DNA of 64,000 nucleotides from Bacteroides mediterraneensis (GCF_016900355.1 NZ_JACJKA010000016.1:25347-89346), one strand, 5' to 3'. Shown: positions 52,414-61,446, counted from the stretch's first letter. Numbers and translations are program-made. The notes: generated from the letters alone by a model not told the origin.

Positions 52414-52866
52414 ATGGAAAGAATTATAGTAGAACAACTTAGAGACAGGCTTTATTATGCAACAGACACAATAGTTACATACATAGACAGCAGGGTACTT
52501 ATTTGCAATTCAAATGAGTTCCCCCAAAGTCTGGAAGACAAAGCGGAATTTATAACTACCAGTAAATACTACATACTGGAGTCTGGCGACCTGTGCCCAT
52601 GTAACGATTTATACTATAAAGAAGACATCAGGCTGTTCAGTAGAATCAGCTTCGAGAGAAAAGAAGAAATCAGAAAATTTACTTTTGAATGTGTCTATTA
52701 CGGGCTGATGGATGAACTGGAAGACGAAGGTAAGAAGAAAGACCTTGGTTTCCTCTTGAACAGAGCCATAGATTATCTGGATGAAATTGGGCTAACGCCG
52801 GCAGAAAAATTCAAGGCTGAAATATCTGACACATTACAAAGAATGATTGAAAAAGAGAAGAGATAA
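52414..52866 (+). CDS. hypothetical protein (150 aa)
   Basis: 34 bp after AbiEii on the same strand. An acidic protein with YYATDTIVTYIDSRVLICNS and a helical end (PAEKFKAEISDTLQRMIEKE). No motif recognised. It may be cotranscribed with AbiE but is not a normal part of that system. Confidence 0.65.
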   Translation: MERIIVEQLRDRLYYATDTIVTYIDSRVLICNSNEFPQSLEDKAEFITTSKYYILESGDLCPCNDLYYKEDIRLFSRISFERKEEIRKFTFECVYYGLMDELEDEGKKKDLGFLLNRAIDYLDEIGLTPAEKFKAEISDTLQRMIEKEKR

Positions 52867-52875
52867 CAAGAAGCT

Positions 52876-52906
52876 CCATGGGAAAGGATATACCCCTTTC
52901 CCATGG
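52876..52906 (+). terminator. hairpin after the AbiE region
   Basis: CCATGGGAAAGG (52876-52887) and CCTTTCCCATGG (52895-52906) form a perfect 12-bp stem with a 7-nt loop, 10 bp after the stop. No T run, so termination is likely but not certain. Confidence 0.6.
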
Positions 52907-52960
52907 GTACCTAAATCTACAAATAAAGAGAATCTGAGAAAAATCTAAACTTCAATCGAG

Positions 52961-53263
52961 TTATTCATTTTCACATTCTGATGCAAGTCTTTCTTCCTTC
53001 TCTTCCTGTTCTATGGAAAAGTCCCAGAGCAGCTCCAGAATCTCACGCTGTTCTTCAGGTGTTCCTTTGTCTGAAGGATCCAGCCAGTTGACCTGTGAGT
53101 AGTGAAGAAACTCTTCGAAGGTGGAGAAGTAGAAATCCCCACTGTTAGGAATTAGTACGAAACATCGTGGAAACCCAAGATGTAATAGGCCTACCTGTTC
53201 AGGGTGGTATATTATATTGTCACAATACCAGCAACCTGCATATTTCTGTGCATCTTTTGCCAT
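52961..53263 (-). CDS. hypothetical protein (100 aa)
   Basis: Starts at the ATG at 53263. It has CWYCDNIIYHPEQ near the N-terminus and an acidic end. Probably the last gene of a leftward series at 53-54 kb. Function unknown. Confidence 0.6.
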   Translation of the reverse strand: MAKDAQKYAGCWYCDNIIYHPEQVGLLHLGFPRCFVLIPNSGDFYFSTFEEFLHYSQVNWLDPSDKGTPEEQREILELLWDFSIEQEEKEERLASECENE

Positions 53264-53274
53264 GCTATTCAATA

Positions 53275-53736
53275 TTAAAGTTGTTTTATTTTATCCCTTA
53301 TTACCTGAAGCATATTCAAGGAAGTAGCTACGATTTTCTTGGCATTGTAGTCGCTGCCGGCTTCCTTAAGGTGATGACGGTTTGAATCTATAAGGACATC
53401 GAGGAAGCTGATACATTCCTCATTGGTCGGTTCTGCTGAATGAACAGGTACCAGACTGTTTTCACAGATGTAGTCACATGCTTTCCTCATAAGAGTGCGT
53501 ATTGATGCCGGAGAAGGATTCTGGCCGGTAATACGCTTGATTTCAAGTTTCAGGTTTATTCCATTTGTTCCCTTTACTATCTTAACTGTATCAGATACCA
53601 TTTCTGGCTCTGTCACATAATCAACACGAGCAACAAAGGAATTGTCAATATCAGTACATATAATGAAGTCACATTCACCTTGTGAATGCCACCGGTTCTT
53701 GTCAAATACAAACAAGGGAATTTCTCGTTTAGCCAT
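53275..53736 (-). CDS. hypothetical protein (153 aa)
   Basis: It starts MAKREIPLFVFDKNRWHSQGE and contains CDFIICTDIDNSFVARVDYV. One bp separates it from the XRE gene stop, so it is coupled to the regulator. The arrangement (XRE-type regulator plus partner) resembles toxin-antitoxin pairs, but I see no toxin motif. Confidence 0.6.
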   Translation of the reverse strand: MAKREIPLFVFDKNRWHSQGECDFIICTDIDNSFVARVDYVTEPEMVSDTVKIVKGTNGINLKLEIKRITGQNPSPASIRTLMRKACDYICENSLVPVHSAEPTNEECISFLDVLIDSNRHHLKEAGSDYNAKKIVATSLNMLQVIRDKIKQL

Positions 53737-53737
53737 A

Positions 53738-54133
53738 TTACATATCTTTTATATCAGCAATCAGTTTATCGTCTTTATCCGAATAGAAATAGAGTCTTTG
53801 CAGACCATCATTGCAAATGCCATACTCTTCACCGGTTTCATCAACCCAGCCGTTATACTCAATGATTCTGTCCATGGAACTGTCCCAGTCATCACTTGAA
53901 TTGATGTAGTCACGGAATTCTTCAAGAGTATTCACTGTATCAAGTTTGAGTGTCACACCCAGTACCGAGCATATCCTGTCAATAATATCTACACTGACAT
54001 TATATTTCCCATTCTCAATCTTACATATATTGGCATAGTTTACGCCAGCCATATCGGCCAGCTGGCGCAAAGTCAAGCCTCGCAAATTACGGTAATCAGT
54101 TATCTGCTTACCGAGCAATCGTCTCGCATTCAT
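53738..54133 (-). CDS. XRE-family HTH regulator (131 aa)
   Basis: HTH_3 in residues 8-65: ITDYRNLRGLTLRQLADMAG, then VNYANICKIENGKYNVSVD. The C-terminal half is acidic (SSDDWDSSMDRIIEYNGW). It heads the leftward genes at 53-54 kb and probably regulates them. Confidence 0.8.
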   Translation of the reverse strand: MNARRLLGKQITDYRNLRGLTLRQLADMAGVNYANICKIENGKYNVSVDIIDRICSVLGVTLKLDTVNTLEEFRDYINSSDDWDSSMDRIIEYNGWVDETGEEYGICNDGLQRLYFYSDKDDKLIADIKDM

Positions 54134-54172
54134 GTTATTGATTTATTATAAATATGAAGTACTCAAATGCAC

Positions 54173-54745
54173 CTAACAGATAAACAGGTTCTTGTTGTCA
54201 GGTGTCATTCCGAGATCAGCAGCATAAGGTGCGCTGTACCATTCATCCCAGTTGAATCCGTTTCTGTATTCGTCAGAGACTATTTCAATGGAAACATGTT
54301 CAGACTTGTAGGCTTTGTATAGCATGACATTATCAATGAAAAGATAAGTTTTGTCAGTGAAACTCTTTACAAGCTCCAGACCTTCATCGAGCCGTTCTCT
54401 GCCAATCTTCTCAGCAGCCTGGTTATAGGATTTTCTATACTCACGTGCAGCCTGAATTCTGGACTTCTGCATATTATAAAGGGATTTGGCTCTTGACTGT
54501 ACTCTCTCGTCAAATTCAGCTTTCGTAACCTGAATATTGCCCAGATGTTCATGTATGAAGTCGTTATTGTACTTTTTGCCCCTTCAGGAATAGTAATCCC
54601 GGTCATCGAAATAATACTCACCCAGTCCTTCAATGACTACTGTCTGGGTGCCTCCCATACGCTTAGAATAGGAATGCTTGAAACATTCAGGGTGTTCCTG
54701 ATAGAACTGGAGGGATTCCTGAACGAATGTCTTTAATGTTTTCAT
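54173..54745 (-). pseudogene. hypothetical gene interrupted by one in-frame TGA
   Basis: From the ATG at 54745 the frame reads MKTLKTFVQESLQFYQEHPE and on to DDRDYYS, then TGA at 54586-54584, then RGKKYNNDFIHEHLGNIQVTK, continuing without a break to LFIC at 54173 (about 190 codons). An internal Met at 54472 could give a 99-aa product. No motif recognised. Confidence 0.65.
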
Positions 54746-54905
54746 ATAGTAATGCAGAATTTACCGTGTTGCCCCCACGCTTAAAGTTACTTCACAAATG
54801 TAAGAAATTATATTTATGTTGGCAAATATACCAACAATAATTTATACTGGAAATCAAGTACTCTTGAATAATCGTTTACAGATTCACCAAAGGGAAAGAA
54901 AAGGA

Positions 54906-55346
54906 CTAGAAACCAAACTGTGTCCGTATCTTCCTCAATGCCTCATTTACCTTCTCATTCTCAACATCCATAAGGTCATCACCCCAGGATTCAGGGAAAT
55001 CAATGATGGATTTGCCGTTGTTCAGGACTGCATTCCTGATGGCTTTCTTTACGTTCGGAAAAGATGGCTCTATCTGGAAGTGCAGGCAATGGCGTACAGC
55101 CATTGTAAGAGTTTCCTCGTCTATGAAGAAACGGATGGTCACATTCATGTGAATCTGGTTTTTCTGTTCAATTTTTTTCCTCTTTGCCTGGAGCTTCGAC
55201 AACCTGGAGTAGAAGAATGACGGAACATTCTTTCCTTCGGAAACAAGTCTTTTCATTTCTTCCTGGATTTCATTGATACCGTCACGGATGTCAGTAAGGT
55301 CAGTACAGTTTGATGCGATTGTATAAGGTGAAAGTTTTATTTTCAT
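54906..55346 (-). CDS. hypothetical protein (146 aa)
   Basis: Starts at the ATG at 55346 (MKIKLSPYTI), after the stop of the upstream gene. The middle is a coiled coil (RLSKLQAKRKKIEQKNQ); the end reads ESWGDDLMDVENEKVNEALR. Unknown function; part of a leftward row of small genes. Confidence 0.6.
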   Translation of the reverse strand: MKIKLSPYTIASNCTDLTDIRDGINEIQEEMKRLVSEGKNVPSFFYSRLSKLQAKRKKIEQKNQIHMNVTIRFFIDEETLTMAVRHCLHFQIEPSFPNVKKAIRNAVLNNGKSIIDFPESWGDDLMDVENEKVNEALRKIRTQFGF

Positions 55347-55365
55347 ATCAAAGTGCTCTATAGGG

Positions 55366-55683
55366 TTAAACTTTATATCTGTAGTTCTTGTAGGATGTCT
55401 TGCGGATATCCACAGCGTCATATACTTCGTCAGTATGTTCTGATGGCATTATAAAGCCGTTACATTCAAGAATATGGCAGACTGTATATCTGGCGGTAAT
55501 CGTGTTGTCCATGATGATGAACTCAACACTCCTGAAAAAGCCTTTGAAGGTCTTGCCGTTTGCATCTGTGATTATTACAAGCTCTCCCTTCAGGTGGTCA
55601 AGTTCTGCAGCTCTCTGCTGTGCATTCTTAAGTAATATATTGGCACTTTTCAAGCCTTGCTGAATAATTATTTCCGGTTTCAT
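55366..55683 (-). CDS. hypothetical protein (105 aa)
   Basis: It has LKGELVIITDANGKTFKGFF, a beta-barrel-like segment of the kind seen in small RNA-binding or PRC-like folds, but too short to name. Same leftward row. Confidence 0.55.
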   Translation of the reverse strand: MKPEIIIQQGLKSANILLKNAQQRAAELDHLKGELVIITDANGKTFKGFFRSVEFIIMDNTITARYTVCHILECNGFIMPSEHTDEVYDAVDIRKTSYKNYRYKV

Positions 55684-55765
55684 AAGATAACAAATTAAAG
55701 TGTTGTATAATTGTTTATTATACCCTATCCTTTATACATTGAACCAAAGGATAGGGAAAAAAGAG

Positions 55766-56392
55766 TCAGTCAATGTCATAGCCTATCATGGTATTGTCAT
55801 TGATAAGCAGATAATAATAGCCGTTCCCGGTATTTCGGTATTCCTTCATAAAGCCTGCTACCATGTCACCGTCCTCACGGGGTTCACACCAGAGTGTGCC
55901 GTCATAGCCACAAAAGTCAAACCTGTAGCTTGAATACTTCTCCTTCTTTTTGAAGGCTTCCCTGAAACACTCCATCACCATGTAGCCGCAATACTTCTCG
56001 ATGGTGCTCAGTCTGATACATTTTCCGTCAATGGTGGTTCCTGTCGTGATATGGTTTTCAAACAGTGACTTCTCCGGATCTGCATCTGCAATCTGTCTTA
56101 GCCAGGCGTTGGTATGTGAAGCCAGCCTCGCCAGCTTCTTATATTTCAAGACCTCTTTTCTGACGGTTTCCTTATCATCCTCACCGGTCGGATAATAAAC
56201 AGCCTGAATGGATGCCCAATCATAAAACCTATAGCCTTTCCTTTTCTTCCTCTCTGCGATTATACCTATCACTCCTTCCTGACGATTGATAAAAAGCCTT
56301 CTGCGCTTACCGTTGATTTTTACGTACAGTGAAGATGGGTTGTTGGGGTTACGGAGATATACTTCTGCCGGATGTATCGTTGTTGTGTTCAT
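55766..56392 (-). CDS. hypothetical protein (208 aa)
   Basis: An N-terminal strand-rich part (SSLYVKINGKRRRLFINRQE) is followed by a mixed region with many Tyr and Gly (YSSYRFDFCGYDGTLWCEPR). No enzyme motif. Leftward row between RadC and the XRE genes. Confidence 0.6.
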   Translation of the reverse strand: MNTTTIHPAEVYLRNPNNPSSLYVKINGKRRRLFINRQEGVIGIIAERKKRKGYRFYDWASIQAVYYPTGEDDKETVRKEVLKYKKLARLASHTNAWLRQIADADPEKSLFENHITTGTTIDGKCIRLSTIEKYCGYMVMECFREAFKKKEKYSSYRFDFCGYDGTLWCEPREDGDMVAGFMKEYRNTGNGYYYLLINDNTMIGYDID

Positions 56393-56443
56393 ATCGGTAG
56401 ATTTTGAAAATTAATAGCATTTTGATTCTGTGACATAATCAGA

Positions 56444-56686
56444 TTAAGAGTAAACCATATCTTCGGCAAACCTCTCTATCCAGTCAACGATATGGTTCAT
56501 GTTGTATTCAGAAGTGATAATAGCTTCCGTTTCGCTTATTTGAGTAAACCTTGAAGATTCATATCCGTCTATGAACTCCTTTAAGCTCTCTACACCGAAC
56601 ATTTCCTTTTCTTCATCGAACTCCTTATCTATTTCAGCAAGCGGTTTGTTGAATTTAATGCGCAAAGTTTCATAGTTCTTTTCCAT
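56444..56686 (-). CDS. small acidic hypothetical protein (80 aa)
   Basis: Starts at the ATG at 56686 (MEKNYETLRIKFNKPL), just after the upstream stop; a longer frame would overlap the neighbour. No motif. Confidence 0.6.
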   Translation of the reverse strand: MEKNYETLRIKFNKPLAEIDKEFDEEKEMFGVESLKEFIDGYESSRFTQISETEAIITSEYNMNHIVDWIERFAEDMVYS

Positions 56687-56693
56687 AATACAG

Positions 56694-56972
56694 TCATTTA
56701 GAGTTATTGATAATGGTAATATTTCCGTACACTTTTCTGAATGCTTCTGATACATCATCAAAGTATCTGCTGCCATATTCACAGGTAAGTTCCTTTGTCC
56801 AAAAGTCAAAGCTGAAAGATTCAGTACAGTCTATCGTTACACTAACATAGTCCTCCATACCGCTCTGGCACACAATGGTATGCCGTTGTACCTTAAACTG
56901 ACGGTTCAGGCTCATATATCTTGCGGTCAATTTCTTAACCATCATTTCAATCCACTTCATAATGTTTGTCAT
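56694..56972 (-). CDS. small hypothetical protein (92 aa)
   Basis: It has RQFKVQRHTIVCQSGMEDYV and YGSRYFDDVSEAFRKVYGN. It follows the RadC-like gene after a double hairpin. No motif. Confidence 0.6.
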   Translation of the reverse strand: MTNIMKWIEMMVKKLTARYMSLNRQFKVQRHTIVCQSGMEDYVSVTIDCTESFSFDFWTKELTCEYGSRYFDDVSEAFRKVYGNITIINNSK

Positions 56973-56984
56973 TTAATTGTTTTG

Positions 56985-57030
56985 CTACTTTTTCTTGAAA
57001 AAGTAGTCACAACCTATTTTTAAGGTTGTG
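56985..57030 (-). other. double hairpin downstream of the RadC-like gene
   Basis: CTACTTTTT (56985-56993) pairs with AAAAAGTAG (56998-57006); CACAACCT (57008-57015) pairs with AGGTTGTG (57023-57030). The first stem is identical to that at 6491-6513, and both lie just past the leader-repeat-driven gene block. Confidence 0.6.
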
Positions 57031-57043
57031 CTACTCTGCTCAC

Positions 57044-57652
57044 TTAGATTCTACCTTCATCTGCATAACTGTAGTAAGAATCATTGCAGATGATAACATG
57101 GTCAAGCATTCGGATATTGAGTGTCTTGGCTGCCGTTGCTGCCGATTGGGTCAGCTTATCATCCTCTGTACTCGGTTTTTTGTTTCCGCTCGGATGGTTG
57201 TGAGAAAGGATAAATGAGGTAGCCTCGCAAAGAATAGCCTCTTTAAGCAGTACCCTTATATCAATCAGGCATGTATTCAGTCCACCGGAAGAAATGCGTA
57301 TTCTCTTGATAACTCTTGCAGACGAGTTCATTAAGATAGCCCAACATTCTTCGGTCTTGTTATCTCCCAAAACAGGCTGCATATAGTCATAAATGTCTGT
57401 ACTCTGTCTGATAACCGGTCTTTGGTTCTTGTTTGAGTTGCAGCGTTTGTAAAGCTCCACACCTGCCATGACGAGATTGCGCTTGCCCGGGGTCATCTTC
57501 GCCAACACATCCTCAAAGCTGCATTCTTCGCCATAAACCACTTCCTTTTCCTGTACCTTATTTACCATAACTGCACTGTTAGTAAGAATGTACACAAGTT
57601 CTGAACTGTCCATCAGTCTGTAGTCGCCGTTCACTTCAAATCCTTTTCTCAT
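57044..57652 (-). CDS. radC: RadC-like JAB-domain protein
   Basis: 202 aa. The JAMM motif is FILSHNHPSGNKKPSTEDDKL: SHNHPSG with a later D. It is preceded by EECWAILMNSSARVIKRIRISSGG, the RadC core. The N-terminal HhH part of chromosomal RadC is short or replaced. RadC-like proteins are typical cargo of mobile elements, and their biochemical role is not settled. The start codon lies inside leader repeat copy 4. Confidence 0.85.
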   Translation of the reverse strand: MRKGFEVNGDYRLMDSSELVYILTNSAVMVNKVQEKEVVYGEECSFEDVLAKMTPGKRNLVMAGVELYKRCNSNKNQRPVIRQSTDIYDYMQPVLGDNKTEECWAILMNSSARVIKRIRISSGGLNTCLIDIRVLLKEAILCEATSFILSHNHPSGNKKPSTEDDKLTQSAATAAKTLNIRMLDHVIICNDSYYSYADEGRI

Positions 57653-58044
57653 ATCCGTATGCTTTAGAGTGTTAAACCTTGAATTATTCTTCAGCTAGAT
57701 TTAGACCTTTTTTTTAAAACCTTTGTCTTGGTTTGGTCTTTTGTCCGCTGACTTTTTTTTTAGATTGAGAATCATTCCCCATCTGAGTTTGAGCCTTTTT
57801 TTTACGGCATTGTCTTTTCAGGAAAAGTGGAATTAGAAAAGTTTTGAACGAAAAAAATGTTGGGGAAGTCGCAGACAACATCGTTATTTTTTTCAGGGCA
57901 AAGGCTCTTAGCCGGAACTCTTTCATTTCCACTAACCCTTATAAATTTGCCGTCAAAAAACAAAGGCTCTCAGATGGGGATATTTCGACCTGGAATGAGG
58001 AAGCGGACAGACAAAAAGACCATTCTAAGACAATCGGAAAAAGA
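57650..58044. repeat. 395-bp leader repeat, copy 4
   Basis: Nearly identical to copy 1 (7715-8109) across its full length, including the 5' boundary at the start codon of the downstream leftward gene. The two genes it precedes are unrelated, so the leader was duplicated or exchanged as a unit. Confidence 0.85.
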
Positions 58045-58476
58045 GTTATACCGATTAAGAGATTTGGGACAAAAGAACAAAGGTTCACTGTAAAGAGAGT
58101 AGACCAGTAACGGACAGGCTTTAGTCTTCCTGAAAGGTGTGACGAACAGCTTTTTGTTTATCATATTTACCTACACCAGGAAATAGTTTATTGCTCGTAG
58201 GGAAAGCTTAGAGTTACTTTTGTACAGAATGTTGGTGAGAGACAAAAAAGATGGCAAAATGTATAGTGTTGATAATTCGAGCATTAGGATTATAAGGCAA
58301 CTGTAAGGGACATCCTTAGAGTTACTTTTGTAGTAAATGTTGGAGGTACCAGAAAGAATAATGTTTATATGGGATAGAAGGGAAAAGAAAGCAAAGGACA
58401 TAAAAAAGGTATGCAAGGAACAACCAAGCATACCCTAATCTGATTTGATTGTGTTACAGATTCAAAAGCTATAATA
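58045..58476. other. non-coding region with repeated promoter-like block
   Basis: CTTAGAGTTACTTTTGTA occurs at 58207-58224 and 58315-58332 (108-bp offset), followed both times by AATGTTGG. The first has TTG (58191-58193) 21 bp before TACTTTTG (58215-58222), a good rightward promoter. I see no gene. Confidence 0.5.
58402..58434 (-). terminator. terminator of the 58.5-kb gene
   Basis: GGTATGC (58408-58414) pairs with GCATACC (58428-58434); on the minus strand six T follow. Confidence 0.7.
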
Positions 58477-59049
58477 TCATTGATTTTCGTCACCAAAGAG
58501 TTTGAGCTGACGTTTGTTTTCCTCTTCCTCGGCAGCTCTTCTTCTACGTTCATATATCAGATGCTCTTCATATTTTAGTACACTCATCATATCCCTGATT
58601 GTGTTCAGCCTATCTTCTTCGTTTGTGAAATATGGAATGTTTTCTTCATCACCTTTGAAGTACTGAGTGTACATATCGATATAGCACTTGAAACTCTCTT
58701 TCAGGGTAGAAGGTATCCTTAAAGTTGTCGTTACATAACCAGTCTTCAGCTTGGGGCCCGCACCTGCTCTTTTTCCGCCACGCTTGTCATTAATAATCTT
58801 CTCAATATCCCAGGCTGTAAGATTAGTTTTAGGAAGAAAGATTTCCTTTCCTTTTGAAGTCATCGCATAATATATATCAGAAAGCCATCTCTTCCAGACC
58901 TTTGTAATCTGTCCAGTAAAATACAGGCGAAGAAACTCTTTGGTAAGATGGTTGTCAGGGAGTTTTCCAACAGGAGTTACACCGTCTTCATCAATAAAGA
59001 CATCCACATCAATATTATATTTTTCAACTAGTTCAAATTTATTTTCCAT
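58477..59049 (-). CDS. DNA-binding-like hypothetical protein (190 aa)
   Basis: The segment GGKRAGAGPKLKTGYVTTTL then RIPSTLKESFKCYIDMY resembles the basic G-R-P-G-A-G loop plus ribbon-helix-helix of Bacteroidales plasmid proteins, and echoes the protein at 43.1 kb. The N-terminal ~80 residues are of unknown type, and the C-terminus is charged helix. Probably DNA-binding; target unknown. Confidence 0.6.
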   Translation of the reverse strand: MENKFELVEKYNIDVDVFIDEDGVTPVGKLPDNHLTKEFLRLYFTGQITKVWKRWLSDIYYAMTSKGKEIFLPKTNLTAWDIEKIINDKRGGKRAGAGPKLKTGYVTTTLRIPSTLKESFKCYIDMYTQYFKGDEENIPYFTNEEDRLNTIRDMMSVLKYEEHLIYERRRRAAEEEENKRQLKLFGDENQ

Positions 59050-59151
59050 ATAAGCTGATTTGTGTGGTTTGGGACAAAAATAGTGAATTTTGATTATGTC
59101 ACAAAATCAAAATTAAATAATTTGAACGTATTGTGTTGTAAAATTTATTGT

Positions 59152-59193
59152 AAAAAAAAGACTTGCCTATCCCATCAGGAATCAAGCAAGCCT
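59152..59193 (-). terminator. terminator of the winged-helix gene
   Basis: On the minus strand AGGCTTGC (59193-59186) pairs with GCAAGTC (59166-59160), followed by eight T. Confidence 0.65.
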
Positions 59194-59214
59194 ACAGCAT
59201 AAATGCGCAATGAA

Positions 59215-59430
59215 TCAGTCTTTCAGAGAGTATGTCTTCACTATCTTCTTACCTACTTTTTCTGTAGAGAAGGAAAGTTTGTCTTCTTTAGACAACCAAC
59301 CGATAGCAGCCCAGAACTCTGCGTCTGAAAGTTTAGATTCCTTTTTAAGGTGTGCAAGTTCAACACTCTTTTTACCATCGAGAATATGCCAGATAACGCC
59401 GGCATTCTGACCAATTAATACCTGTTCCAT
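59215..59430 (-). CDS. winged-helix protein, DUF2582 type (71 aa)
   Basis: The whole sequence fits the small Bacteroidetes winged-helix family: GQNAGVIWHILDGKKSVEL, then LSDAEFWAAIGWLSKEDKLS. Single gene with own terminator. A DNA-binding regulator; target unknown. Confidence 0.8.
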   Translation of the reverse strand: MEQVLIGQNAGVIWHILDGKKSVELAHLKKESKLSDAEFWAAIGWLSKEDKLSFSTEKVGKKIVKTYSLKD

Positions 59431-59665
59431 ATTGAAATTGATTAAATAAATAATGAAAAGTAAAAAAATGAGGAAATGTCTATCACAACCTGGAAAGGAT
59501 ACGATAGACGTGCCGCAGATGCAGCTATAAACTTAAATTATAATGTGCTTTGATTTACTGTCAAGAATATAAGAGATGAAAAGGGAATAACAGTATTGGA
59601 GTGTTATAAGTGTCTTATAACGAGGCAAAGATACAGAAATTTTCTATCATCAAAGAAAAATTGAA

Positions 59666-59747
59666 AAGAAAAAGCGGTTAAGTTGCCTTAACCGCCCAGA
59701 GCCATGCACGTCTTCCGTAATAGGCTATTACCAGAACCTCCACCTGA
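59666..59747 (-). ncRNA. candidate ~82-nt small RNA, copy B
   Basis: Paralogue of the RNA at 45517-45593. On the minus strand the body reads GGAGGTTCTGGTAATAGCC, then TATTACGGAAGACGTGCATGG. The terminator pairs GCGGTTAAG/CTTAACCGC (59674-59682 with 59687-59695) before a U-rich run. GTAATA/TATTAC can form an internal hairpin. Confidence 0.6.
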
Positions 59748-59753
59748 GTTTCA

Positions 59754-59785
59754 TAAAATTACGAAGAACATCTGACAAAAGCAAA
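59754..59785 (-). promoter_or_regulatory. promoter of small RNA copy B
   Basis: On the minus strand TTTG (59785-59782), 20 bp, then TAATTTTA (59761-59754); one mismatch in the -7 box. Confidence 0.5.
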
Positions 59786-60002
59786 TAATTGATGGATAAC
59801 TTAAAAATATAACCATTTAAATTATCATCATCAGGAGAAAATATTAGTTTTGTAATAACAAAGTAAATCAGCTATTTTTCTTCTTCCTCCCTGGTCTGAT
59901 TTCTCTGCTAATGTATATACTTCTTTACAATATTTGGTTATACCTGAAGGGAGAACCAATATTATTATAAAATAAGTTTTATAAACCCAAGATATAATTT
60001 AT

Positions 60003-60833
60003 ATGATACTGGACACAATGACAACAGAAGAGGTACTGAGAGAAATTAAATCAGACTCAAGGGAAGTAAAAGCCAGATGGAGAAAATTCTCTACTAAATT
60101 CAGGAAACTTATACTGAAAAGGCAGTCATTCCCATGGCTTTGGGAGACTACTATAAAAACAAAGAAATATAACGAATGGTACATATCATTTTATGCCGAA
60201 TCAAAAAAAGAGGTTGGTATAATAAATGCAACATTCAATATGATATTCAAGTATAAAGGTCAACTGCTGACCGGTACGGTTAAAGGAGACGAAGCCTTTA
60301 TTTTTTCTGGTCACTTCTTTGACAGATACAAGGAAAGGTTCTTCAAAATACATAAGGAAAACCGTCTTATTACTGACAAAGATATAATGAAGGTGTTCTT
60401 CATTTTCAACAGTAACTGCTGGTTCTGCTACAAAGAAAAAGAGGATAATATCAGGGGATTCTGCTATGACGGTATTCTCTTAGGAGACTGGTTTGGAGGA
60501 GAAGGAGGTATTGTTAAAACATTCATATCAAGACAGGAAATGAAGATAAACCAGTTTGCAGAGTATTTTGAAATCTTCAAGATGTGGATTATAGAGGACA
60601 TGTTCAAAGCAAGAAAAGGGTTTGAGTTAGAAAAGGAACTGATAAAATACATACCAGACACATATTTTAAACATGAAGAGTGGGACAAGTTCTTGTTTGA
60701 GCGAGATAATCAAAGACTGATAAAGGCGGCAGAAGAATGTCAGGAGATATACATAAAGAACATGGATGAATACAATAGATGCCTTAAAATGATTGATACA
60801 ACCTATCTCAATATGGCAGAAAAGAAATTATAA
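60003..60833 (+). CDS. hypothetical protein (276 aa)
   Basis: A basic, aromatic-rich protein: KRQSFPWLWETTIKTKKYNEW, FSGHFFDRYKERFF (an H-x-x-x-R-Y-x-x-R stretch) and GILLGDWFGGEGGIVKTFISR. No family recognised. GHFFDRYKER is reminiscent of small mobile-element enzymes, but I cannot support a catalytic call. Isolated on + in an intergenic setting. Confidence 0.65.
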   Translation: MILDTMTTEEVLREIKSDSREVKARWRKFSTKFRKLILKRQSFPWLWETTIKTKKYNEWYISFYAESKKEVGIINATFNMIFKYKGQLLTGTVKGDEAFIFSGHFFDRYKERFFKIHKENRLITDKDIMKVFFIFNSNCWFCYKEKEDNIRGFCYDGILLGDWFGGEGGIVKTFISRQEMKINQFAEYFEIFKMWIIEDMFKARKGFELEKELIKYIPDTYFKHEEWDKFLFERDNQRLIKAAEECQEIYIKNMDEYNRCLKMIDTTYLNMAEKKL

Positions 60834-60936
60834 GGTTGGCAGGAGTAACCATACTAAATTCATTAACAATACAATAACATAGTGATAACTTACAGAGAAA
60901 GAGAACGAACATATCTTTACCGAAAAAGGAAAAGAT

Positions 60937-61077
60937 ATGAATGCCATAATGAAAGCCATAAAGAAGTACAAGATAAGAAGACTATATAGAAAGTTAAAGA
61001 ACGAACCTGTATATCCGTCTTGCTGTATAGTCACGATAAATGAGAAAGGCAAAAAAGAAATCTACATGATGTTATAA
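60937..61077 (+). CDS. possible small basic protein (46 aa)
   Basis: ATG at 60937 (MNAIMKAIKKYKIRRLYRKL) to TAA at 61077. Lys/Arg-rich N-terminus, then PSCCIVTINEKGKKEIYMML, which looks like a real beta strand. 103 bp after the 60.0-kb gene on the same strand; AAAAAGGAAAAG precedes the start. Short, so uncertain. Confidence 0.45.
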   Translation: MNAIMKAIKKYKIRRLYRKLKNEPVYPSCCIVTINEKGKKEIYMML

Positions 61078-61198
61078 ATTTCTTTTCAGAAACTCGTAGG
61101 AAGATATTGCAAACACGTACATTTGTATCAGTTAAACAAAATAAGAGTACACAGCAAACTTTTCCAGCCGTGAGGTCCGAGTTTTTCAAATGATAACT

Positions 61199-61235
61199 CT
61201 AAAGAGCATCCACAGAAGGGTGCTCTTTAGTTTTT
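61199..61235 (+). terminator. strong intrinsic terminator 1
   Basis: CTAAAGAGCATCC (61199-61211) and GGGTGCTCTTTAG (61218-61230) with a 6-nt loop and five T; one wobble. Confidence 0.85.
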
Positions 61236-61390
61236 CAAATGGATTAATATGCTTTAAAACAGAGAATATTAAGTCTGATTTTCTTTTAAAATCACTATAT
61301 TGGAGTTGTAATAAGACCATACACCTTTGAATAAATACATTAAAAATAGCTCTAATGATGCAAGATAACCGTGAGGTTAAAAGTGTCATG

Positions 61391-61423
61391 CAAGCCCTCC
61401 AATGAGGGCTTGTTTTATTTTTT
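61391..61423 (+). terminator. strong intrinsic terminator 2
   Basis: CAAGCCCTC (61391-61399) and GAGGGCTTG (61404-61412) with a 4-nt loop and a T-rich tail. Confidence 0.85.
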
Positions 61424-61440
61424 AATATTGCGTATATTTG
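61410..61440 (+). promoter_or_regulatory. promoter of a short + strand RNA
   Basis: TTG (61410-61412), 20 bp, TATATTTG (61433-61440). The -33 element overlaps the tail of terminator 2. Confidence 0.65.
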
Positions 61441-61446
61441 TGATGT

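Noticed and set aside
40058..54745. Alternative genetic code or systematic stop-codon reassignment
   Set aside because: The three interrupted genes use TAG, TGA and TAA, and neighbouring genes end normally with all three stops.
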